NCBI GenBank assembly: GCA_027574665.1
Contig: CM050664.1
Coordinates: 15,960,774 to 16,024,773 of the forward strand
From: Rhynochetos jubatus
Taxonomy: Eukaryota > Chordata > Aves > Eurypygiformes > Rhynochetidae
Reading direction: 5' to 3'
Length of the DNA: 64,000 nucleotides
Shown: one piece after another, positions 25,097 through 34,584 of the stretch
Numbering within the stretch: the first letter of the stretch is position 1
How the letters are laid out: each line of letters begins with the position of its first letter
Notes under the pieces: generated by a model
The model's input: the letters and a program-made list of their open reading frames with translations, nothing else
What the model was told of the DNA's origin: nothing
Databases searched by the model: none
Position numbers and translations under genes: made by a program

Positions 25097-28000
25097 ATGA
25101 GGGACGTGCCGGGCTCTGGGTACCGGCGGGGCATCCTGCATCTTGCCTGGATGTGCCTCTTCTCCTCCGTGCCGGTAAGGGCCGAGCCGGGGTTGGCACC
25201 TCCGGGATCCATCGCCGACGGGCTCCGTCCTGGCTCCATCGCACGTTCCTGTCTGGCTGGAGGAAGCCAGCACGCGGCAGTTCCCGGGGCGGGGGGCAGG
25301 CAGCCGGCCCGGGGGGCGCCGGGTGATGCGGGGGGCGCGGGCAGCCAGCGCGGGCTCCGTGCCCCGGTGTACCGCTGCCGGCCGGGGCTCTGACCTGGCC
25401 CTGGGCTCACAGCACGGCGGCGCCAGGGTGCTGGAGAAGACCTTCGAGGAGTGGATGCGGTACCGTGACGAGTGCTCGAGGAGGATGGCGAGCGAGCCCT
25501 ACCCGGCAGGTACCGCTGTGCCCCGGCTGGGGGCCACACGGGGGTCACGCTGGGGACATGCGAAGCCAGGCGACGGCTGGGCTGGGTTTTATCCCACCTC
25601 CAGCATCCCCTGTGCTGGTTGCCCACGGAGGGATGAGCCAGGGGCTGTCGGGTGCCTCCACAGCTCGGGTGGATGGATGCCCAAAGCTGGGATGCCCAGG
25701 GTCTGAGGCTGGCATGGGGGTACCCAGGCCCTGTCTGGGGGGGACACCAGCCTCCTTGGAGGTGCTGGCAGTGGGCTGGGATGGCTGTGGCCATGCCACC
25801 AGTGTCTGACCATTGGCTTTTCCACCCCCTTGCTGCTGTGGGAAGGGCTCTTCTGCAACCGGACGTTCGACATGTATGCCTGCTGGCCTGACGGGAGCCC
25901 TGGCACCACCGTCAACATCTCCTGCCCCTTCTACCTGCCCTGGTTTGAGAAAGGTGACGATGACCCTCTGCCACCCCAGAGCTGGAGGCCAGGGCTGAGC
26001 CCATGCCAGGGGGGGAAGAGGCTCTCGGGGTTTCCCCTCCTGCCTGCTGCCAGGGGGGAGAGGGACCCATGAGCTGGCCCAGGGGTAAGGGGACCTGTGC
26101 GGCACAGAGCAGAAACAGCTCGTGCCCCACTCATGCCTGCCCTGGAAGAGGGTCTTTGGGGCTGAGCAGAGTCTGATCCATCGTCCCAGGAGAGGGGTTT
26201 AGGGGAGCCCAAGGGGAATGCATGGGTGCTCTGTGTCCACAGTGAAAAACGGGCTGGTGAGCCGCAGGTGCGGTGCCGACGGGCAGTGGGTGACGGTGAA
26301 TGGCAGCCAGCCCTGGCGGGACTACTCACAGTGCGAGGAGGAGATGGAGTCCACTGCTGAGGAGGTGGGGTGCTCGGCCCGGCCACAGCGGCTGGGCAGG
26401 GATGGGCAGGGGCACCCCGGCCGCCCCTGCGCTCACCAGCGCGGTGTTCGCCTGCAGGAGGGGGCCCGCCGACTGATGGTGAGCTTCAAGGTGCTCTACA
26501 CCGTGGGGTACTCACTGTCACTCCTCACCCTCATCTCTGCCCTGCTCGTCCTCACCATCTTCAGGTAGGACAGCAGGGGGATGCAATCCTGCCCCTCGTC
26601 CTTCCTGGCCTGTGATGGCCAAGCCATGGAGTGTCCCCCCAGCCTCCCAACACCCTCACCCTCGGCAGGAAACTCCGCTGCACCAGGAATTACATCCATG
26701 CCAACCTCTTTGCCTCCTTCGGGCTGCGGGCGACCTCGGTGATGGTGAAGGATGCGCTGCTGGAGAGGCGCTGGGGCATGGAGGTGGTGCAGGTGGCTGA
26801 CTGGGAAGCCCTGCTGAGCCACGAGGCAAGCGCTGCCACCCCCTGGGGCGGGTTGCTGCTCGAGGCTGGGCTGCAATCTGGATGGGGACCCTCACCCTGG
26901 GGTGAGGTGCAGCTCCAGGCATTCCTTGGGTGAGCTCTTGGGGTGCCTGTGCCCTGTTGGGTGAGCTCTTGGGGTGCCCATGTGCCCTGTGGGCAAGCTC
27001 GTGGGGTGCCCGTACTGCCCAAGCACCCAGCGGGTAAGTTCTTGGGATACCCTTGCACTCAGTGGTCGAGCTTTTGGTATGCCCATGCTACCCATACGCC
27101 CTCTGGGAAAGCTCTCAGGGTGCCCTTGCACCCAGTGAGTGAACTCTTAGGGTGCCCATGCACCTGGTGGAAAAGCTCTTGAGGTGCCCATACACCTGCT
27201 GGGCAAGCTTTTGTGGTACCATTGCTGCCCCTGCACCTGCTGGGTGAGCTTTTGAGATACCCTTGCACCCAGAGGGCGAGCTCTCGGGGTGCCTGTGCTG
27301 CCCGTGGCACCTCTGGGTGGGCTCTCGGGGTGCCTGGCATCCTGCCAGCCTCACGGTGGGTCTCCTCTGGCAGGCGGCGCTGGGCTGCCGTGCGGCGCAG
27401 GTGCTGATGCAGTACTGCATCCTGGCCAACCACTACTGGTTCCTGGTGGAAGCCGTCTACCTCTACAAGCTGCTCATCGGGGCCGTCTTCTCCGAGAAGA
27501 ACTACTACAGGCTCTACCTCTACCTGGGCTGGGGTAGGGGCCACCCAGGGGCGCGAGGGGGACGGTGCCCGGTGTTGGCAAGCACCATGGCCCAAAGCGG
27601 CCCCGGGAGGGTGCGGGGTGGGGGTGTCCCCCGCCCCAGGGCTGGTTTCTCAGCTCAGGCAAGTGCTTGGTTTTACAGGGTTTGCTGTGTGACTTGCAGG
27701 GACGCCCGTGGTGTTCGTGGTGCCCTGGATGGCCGCCAAGTACCTGAAGGAGAATGCAGAGTGAGTGGGGAGGGATGGAGGGTCCCGCCGGGATGGCTCA
27801 GCCCTGGGCTGGGGTTTGGATTCAGCTGGGGAGCAGGACGGAGGCTGCTGTGGGTCCCTGACGCTCTCGGGCTCATCCTGCACCCCCCGACACGGTGCGA
27901 TGGTGCGGCTCTCCGTGTCTCCCTGGGCAGGTGCTGGGCGCTAAACGAGAACATGGCTTACTGGTGGATCATCCGCATCCCCATCCTGCTCGCCTCCCTG

Positions 28001-29403
28001 GTAGGGGGGCACGCGCCAGCCCCACACCTTTTCGAAGAACAGGAGCTGGGGCCCTGGCCCCCAGCCCCGGGGGCAGCTCCCAGCACGGCCCGAGGCGGGG
28101 GTGGCCTCCAAAGCATCGTGCTAGTCACGCGTGGGGTTGTGTTGTGCAGTAGCTTGCTGACCCCCACATGTGGGGAGCCAGAGACTCCCAGGCTCTGAGG
28201 GTCGACATGGTGGGGAGGGTGTGCTGAGCCCCAGAGAAGGATGCACCCTGCTGCTTCCTAACCAGAATTTTGGGATGGTGGGAGGGGATGAAGAGCATCC
28301 CAGGGGACCTGGCACCATACGGCTTGTCTCCCGTGGTCCCCAAGAGCATATACCGCAGTCAGGGTGTGCTGCACGGGGTAGGGGGTGCTGGGCTACGCGT
28401 GCCCCTGCACTGTCTCCCCCCAGATCAACCTGCTGATCTTCATGCGGATCCTCAAGGTGATCCTGGCCAAGCTCCGTGCCAACCAGAAAGGCTACGCAGA
28501 CTACAAGCTGCGGTGAGCCGTGAGCGAGGGGGCGGCCGGGGGTCCTGCCAGGTCCTGATCCCAGAGCCACATCACCCAACCCCCGCCGCTCGCACACGTC
28601 ATTACGCAACCATCCCTAGATAACTGGGGCTCGGCCCCGCCTGTGCCCCAGCCCTTCCGTACTCGCTGCCGGAGGGGACCCTTATGCTCTTTCAGGCTGG
28701 CCAAAGCCACGCTCACCCTCATCCCCCTCTTCGGGATCCACGAGGTCGTCTTCATCTTCGCCACCGACGAGCAAACCACAGGCATCCTGCGCTACGTCAA
28801 GGTGTTCTTCACCCTCTTCCTCAACTCCTTCCAGGTGAGGTGGGACCGTGACACGTCCTTGCTCTGCCCTGGGCACCATGCAGCAAGAATTATGGGGTCC
28901 CTCTTCCAGCTCCCTCTCCCCATGGTGCCCCTGTCTGCGTCTGAGTGCGGGGAGGGGGACACCGGCTCTCCCACCCCCACCCGTGACACGGAGTGATTGA
29001 ATCCTGCTGCTCCACGCTGGGGATGCTCTCCAGGGTGGCAGTGGCAGGGGGACCTCAGTCCCAAAAGCAGCCTGGGGGGGACTAAGGCAGTCCCAGCCTT
29101 GGGAGGGGGGTGGCGGTGGGGGCTCACCCCCTGCTCTCCCTCCAGGGCTTCTTGGTGGCCGTGCTGTACTGCTTCGCCAACAAGGAGGTACGTACCCACT
29201 GCAGCTTCTGCCCAGCGTGGAGGCTCGGCCCTGCCACTGTCCCTGGCTTTGCCATCCCACCCCTGGGCCGCTCCGTCCACGGGGAGGGCCCGGCTGGGGA
29301 AAAGCCCCCGCTCTCTCCTTCGCCGTGGCAGGTGAAGTCAGAGATGAAGAAGAAGTGGCAGCTCTGGAAGCTCGACCACCCGGCGCTCTGCTGTGCCCAG
29401 TGA
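25097..29403 (+). CDS. GCGLR: Glucagon-family class B GPCR, probably glucagon-like receptor GCGLR (GRLR), 433 aa, 13 coding exons
   Basis: This is a Gs-type peptide-hormone receptor of the plasma membrane. Exons: 25097-25174, 25413-25509, 25846-25953, 26243-26364, 26458-26564, 26669-26825, 27374-27533, 27700-27760, 27931-28000, 28424-28512, 28696-28834, 29146-29187, 29332-29403. Phases join throughout (1302 nt). A signal peptide covers residues 1-26. The hormone-binding domain has the six family cysteines (47, 62, 71, 85, 104, 125), [14 protein letters not shown] and N-glycosylation sites. Seven membrane segments follow, with [43 protein letters not shown] and [20 protein letters not shown]. 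It mixes traits of GCGR, GLP1R and GIPR without fitting any one. With a CLUAP1/ANKS3 neighbourhood unlike theirs, this points to GCGLR, known in chicken and frog and absent from mammals. The cytoplasmic tail is short, ending HPALCCAQ. Family membership is certain; the subfamily is inference. Confidence 0.85.
26925..27340. repeat. Minisatellite in receptor intron 6
   Basis: About a dozen imperfect units of roughly 30-45 bases occur, each built around GGGTGAGCTCTTGGGGTGCC followed by a short C-rich stretch such as CATGCACC. Units differ in length and sequence. The array fills most of the intron between 26825 and 27374. Confidence 0.85.
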
Positions 29404-30800
29404 TGCAGTGGCTGGCCCCACAGAGCCAGGGGAGAGGGGGCCTGGCTGGAGGGCAGGGTCCGCGGGGAAGCCACGTGCCACCTGGGACGGGACCAGCATC
29501 ACGGCTTTGCCACTCCTGAGCGCACTGGAGGGGACACCCCCCGCTGCGGTCCGAGGGGGAGGCAGGCACCCTTGGCCCGTATCGGCCATCGCCAGCTCCT
29601 CACAAGAGCCTCCCGTTGCTTGGGCTCTGTGCTGCGTGGGGCGGCACGCCGGGGCTTTCTGCCACTGCCCGAGCCGCCCGTACGCCATCAACTACCTCCG
29701 CCGGCACCCGCCAGAGACCCCCTGCCCACCTGCACCAGGCTGGGCAGCTGCAGGGCGGACGGCCCTGCCAGCACTGCTCCCACCCGGGCACCTCCGCGCT
29801 CCCCCAGCCCTGCGCAAGGGCCGTCTCACCACCCTGGAGCTCCGGCCACCCGTCCCAGTCCCCTGCCGAGCGAAGAGCTGCCTCCGCACCCTCACCACCC
29901 CCAGCACCGACACCGAGCGTGGCATCAGCTCCCGGCTCGCTGCACCCAACGGCGGTTTCGTCCTCTCCGCCCCCTCCTGCAGCAGCCCCCGAGCCCCCGC
30001 GCAGTCGGCACAGCCAAGGCAGCACGCACGCACCTTCCCGCTGCTGTATTTGCCCCGCGCTGAGGGTGGCGCCGCTTCCCCTTCCGTGTCCGTGGAAAAC
30101 CAGGAGACAGAGGGAAGGACTTCGGAGCATCAGCTCCCTGGGGGCTGAGCTGACCTCGGCGTCCCAGGCCCAGCATCCAGCCTGGCCACATCCCCCTCGG
30201 CCACAGGGAGAGCTCAGGCCCCGTTTGGCTGGCAGAAGGCTGGGGTTTCTGAGCCCTGTGGCGCAGCTGCTGGGGTTCGAGACGTTTGCTTTCCAGTGGG
30301 GTGCCAAACCCCCCGCTGCCCGCCCTGGCAAACCCCAGGATGCCCAGCAGCATCGCCGCCGTGCGAGCGAGGCCCCCGAGGCTGCATGTCCAGCTTACAG
30401 CCCCTTTTCTGGGGCTGGTGCTCTCCACCCCACTGCCCCAGCCCCCCCGCTCTTACCTTCCGTACAGGGCAGCTGCGCCGCCCGGTCTGGTTCCCACCGC
30501 GCCAACGCTTCACCCTGCGGAAAAGGCCACCCCGGCGGGCGGGAGAAGGCAGCTTTGCTCGCCAGCCTGGTGCAAGCGGACACAGGCGGGGCTCCCCCTC
30601 CAGCCCCCCTCGCTGCCAGGCCAGGGCAGAGCCTCCTGCAGAATCAGTGTCTCAAGGAGGGCTGCCTCCAGCAGGGAAAGGAGAAAGGCTGGGTTCAAGG
30701 CCGGAGTCCTTCCCGGGTGGATGCAACCCCCGTGACACCATTTTGCACATTACCTCTCTTTTCAGATGTAAATAAACGTTTATTTTTCAGCAAGGGGAGC
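29404..30800 (+). other. Presumed 3' UTR of the receptor gene
   Basis: GC-rich sequence runs from the stop codon (29401-29403) to the first plus-strand AATAAA at 30771-30776. Long open frames here (such as a 439-codon one at 29616-30935) reflect GC content and lack family features. The length of the UTR is inferred from the signal only. Confidence 0.5.
30771..30784. terminator. Palindromic double poly(A) signal
   Basis: AATAAACGTTTATT is a perfect 14-base palindrome giving an AATAAA hexamer on both strands. On the plus strand it would end the receptor transcript. On the minus strand it could serve a long ANKS3 3' UTR. The dual use is inference. Confidence 0.6.
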
Positions 30801-33800
30801 GTGCTGCTTGTCTGCTCTGAGGGAGGGAAACAGCCCCCACGCTGCAGCGCGACGGCACCGATTCGCCCTCGAGGGGCGTTAAGAGGCGCAGGCAGCGCTG
30901 CGCCCCCACCCTTGGGTGACAGATTACACAAGTAGCAAAATAAACCACTTGTGATGGTGATCTGGGTAACTAAGGCCAACCCCGGTGCCAGCAGAGCTGT
31001 CACGCACACAGCGAGGGAGCGGGAATGCCGCCTGGATTCTCCCTGGCACCAGCGTGGCGCTGGGGGCGCTGGGACAGGAGGTGGTGGCAGAGCCGGAGCA
31101 GCCAGGCTGCCTTGGGAGGGGAAAGCCGGCCCGACTGGCGCCGTCCAAGTCAGGCTCCCTGATGAGCACTGACCCTGCGCTTCAGGTACCCTCAAGCGCT
31201 GCTGCGCGTACGAGGGAGCCCAGAGAAGGGCGCGTTCCCCACACCAAAGGCCTTGAATCACGGCACGGAGCGGGACATGCGTCCTGTCCTCGCCAGCAGT
31301 GTCAAAACTGGGAACGGACACAGCCCTGGCTGCACACCGGCCCACTGTGGGGCTGCTGGAGGGCACAGCAAGACTGAGACGGAACCCCAAAACTCAGCTT
31401 GTGTTGAAACACACCAAGAGCTTTAGTTTTGACCGGAAAGAGATGTTTTTTGCCCCATCTGAGGCTTCCTGTGACAGCTGTTGAATGGTGCCCTCGTCCT
31501 GTCTCCAGTGACAGATCCAAAGATGAGCAGTCGCTGACGGCTCACCGGGCCAGGCCATCCCAAGAGCACAACCCCAGCACGTAGCTCAACAAGGCCTAAA
31601 CTCCTTTGGGAATCCGTGCAGACAGCTCCTGGCACGCAGCACGGACCTCCCGGGGGCCGTGGGGCAATGCCCAGGCAGGCGAGAGCTGAGCCCCGGGAAG
31701 AGCACTCACGTGGATACTCTTCCTCCCACGTCACCTCCAAGGGTGTCCCCTCCGACGGGAGGCAGGCAGGGCTGGGAAGCCACAGGTAACCCCCTCAGCA
31801 GGCAGCCACCCGGGAGAGGAAGCTGGAAAGCACTGGATGGATTCCTGATCGCCTGGAAATGCATCGGTGAGGTTATTCATAGGCTAGTGCCAGCTCCCTC
31901 CAGAGAAGCCCACACACCGGAAGCAGGTTTTCATTTATTTATTACTTTATCCAAGTCAGCAAATGCTATTTTATCCAGACAGCTTGCCGTAGGGTAGCCC
32001 CAGACTCCCTGCTGCCTGCACAGCCACCCTTTCAGCAACAGATGCTGTTTGAAGCCCTCCAGGTTAAGGGATTGCCTCCTCAAGGACACGCTATTCGATA
32101 AAATCCTCTCCCTGATGTCACCCTTGGGCTACTCCACATCCTTTGGGCCTTGACATCTGGGCTCCTGCAGCACCTTCTCTGTAGGGCTCTCCTCTCTCTC
32201 CGTACGTACATTGCTGCCTCTCACCTTTTCCCAGCCCCCCCGGCATTACAATCTATTGGATGCACCATTTCAACCCCCCCAAACCCCTTTTCTTCCACCC
32301 TATGACCCAGCAAAGCCAGAGCCAAGCCTGTGCAGCCTCTCAGCCACCCCCTCTCCTGCACAGCCTGCCCAGCTCCGAAGGCAGTGCTGAGCCAGGGCTT
32401 CCCCTGCTCTCCACACGGGTTTGGGGCGTTTTTGCATCTATGAGAACCTTCCCCCAGACATCCTGGTTTAAATTCAAGTCTGGGGTTCCAAGGGACACGG
32501 CCCTGAATCCCGTACTCGTGCAGCCAGAGACGCAGCCAACGCTGGGGAAAGGGCAGCGCCAAGTGCCTCCGCGCTCCCCGCCACTCCTCCGGCAACAGGG
32601 AACGAAGGACAAAGCCCCACATACTGTTCCCAGCACACCCTCAACACGCTGAGAAGCTTCCAGGGATGCTGCCTTCGGACAACTGGCTGCACCTCATCAG
32701 AACTCATTCTTCAGGGTGAAATCTCCCGCAGCCTCGGCCCAGTGCCTGCTGCATGGCGAGAGCCAGACGCTCACACGCGCACCCCCACGTCACTTGCTAC
32801 AGCGTGCCACGCGAAGAGCAAAAGGGGAGAAGGAAGCAGCACCCCGCTGCCGAGCGTGCTGCCGAGCTGCCGTCAGGGCGGGCTCATGTCTGCCTCGGTG
32901 CCCCCAGCCTGTCCCCGGGAAGCGCAGGCGCCCCGCCGCAGGGGACGCTCACCCGAGACACCACCCGTGCTGAATGCAGGCCAGCTCCCTCGCCCGCCTC
33001 AACGGTCCCAGGCGGCTCATCAGAGGGGGAGACTGGCACGAAGGATGGAGCCGGAACGGATTTTTGTGTTTTGGCATCTGTGAGCAAGGTCCAAAAAGAA
33101 AAAAAAAAAAACCAGAAGGCATTTTCTTCCTCTTCCCAAGGAGACTTTCCAGCCCCAAAGCTGTCTCTCACAGACTTCAGGGTGTGTTGGTTTGGTTTCC
33201 CCCCTCAGGGCTCAGCAATACACAGGAACGGAGTCACGGGAAACCATTTGACACCAGGGAGCCGAGCAAGCAGCCTCGAGGGCTCGAAGAGAGGGAGCAG
33301 GCTCTCTGGGGAGGCAAACTCTTCCTGCACCATTTGTCTGCCCCGCGGAAACACCCACACTGCTGACACAAGAATGCCTTGGCAGGACTGTTTCCAAACA
33401 CTAGGAAGCCAAAGGCTTTGAGGACCAATGCCTGGGATGTGATTTATTTTACCCATCTCCCACGGGGGACAGCTCTCTCCCTCGGCTCCTGTCTCCCGTG
33501 CCTCTGGCAAGCAGAACAAAACAGGCTCGAGCTTTTCCGGCTCTCTCATGTCCTTCCAGGGGAACATCTGCCTTGCAACCACTGTCAGTGCTGGGATCTT
33601 GGCACTGGCAAACCAGGCTGTCTCTGCCATAAAGCATTTACCACAAAAACGAGTTCTCTGGGACTCGGTAACATGATCACAACCCCTGAGGGGGGCAAGA
33701 ATCTGAACCGAACCAGGACGGGCTGGTTGGAGCGAGGTTTTGAAGCACAGATCTGGGATAGCACTCACACATTTCAGGCAGAGATCAGGGCTGCATGAGC

Positions 33801-34584
33801 TTTGCTGCAGCTCAACGAGCCAAACATTACAAAGTCCACTCACTTTACCCATCCACAACAAACCTTCCTCCCTTATTACCTCCAGTCCACTTCCTGGGGC
33901 AACTCCTGAGCAGGTACCAATTGCCATGGCGTACAAGGGGCCAGGGCAAGTGTCAGAGGCCTCGGGGAAGATGGAACGCACAAAAGGAAAATTCATTGAT
34001 TGCTGTGGGTAGCTGTCAACTTTCTAACACCGCACAGCCCTGAATGAGAAGGGCTGCAGGAAGCTTAAGGCAGATAAAACTTCCAGACTCGATGCTTCTC
34101 CTCTTAGCCTAACCTTTTGATACGAACAACAGCGATCCCAGGAACCCAGACAACTGTCAGGCCCAAAGAGCTGCTGGGTTGTTGCCTTCTGCTGTCCCTC
34201 GCTCTCCCAGGCACGTTCTCCAATGGCCGAGACCTTCTTCCACGCATCCGCCAGCTGCTGCGGCACGCTCAGCCGAACTGCGGTGCTGCCAGCACGGCCC
34301 TCGCGCTCATTCTCCCAGGCACACTCAGCTTCCGGGTGGAACAGTCACCCGACGTCGGTTTTCCTGCAGCCACCGGGAAAAAGAGGACAGTCACAATCTC
34401 AGCAGGGCAGAGGGACAAAAGGGACTAAGGATTTTCCAAAGGGAAAAGCAAGCAGAGGACACATAAGGATGAGTTTGAGCCTTAGCGTGACAGCTGCGAG
34501 TGAGCACGAGCAGCAGACGGCTGTTACTTGCAGCAGGAATGACATCCCCCTCAGTGCCACAGTCACACTCACCCTCCTGCGCTG
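30801..34584. other. Interval between the receptor and ANKS3, probably including the ANKS3 3' UTR
   Basis: No coding exon could be supported. Minus-strand AATAAA hexamers at 33448-33443 and 31943-31934 (two overlapping) are candidate ANKS3 polyadenylation signals. A short poly(A) occurs at 33100-33111. No transposon was recognised. Confidence 0.5.

Noticed and set aside
23340-25794. Minus-strand open frames of 503 and 666 codons
   Set aside because: They run through the 102-bp repeat (a multiple of three) and the CpG island, lie antisense to verified receptor exons, and are only Pro/Arg/Gly-rich translation of GC-rich DNA.
25097-29403. Assignment of the receptor to GCGR, GLP1R, GIPR or GLP2R
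   Set aside because: Each shares some segments, but none across the whole protein, and the CLUAP1/ANKS3 neighbourhood is not where those genes sit in human. GLP2R lacks the [15 protein letters not shown] pattern.
29616-30935. 439-codon plus-strand frame after the receptor stop
   Set aside because: It is out of frame with the receptor, Pro/Ala-rich, without any domain, and crosses the AATAAA at 30771. It is best read as 3' UTR.
32100-32230. Minus-strand segment ending EKVLQEPRC as a possible ANKS3 3' exon
   Set aside because: Weak resemblance only, and no proper acceptor. It was superseded by the exon at 34667.
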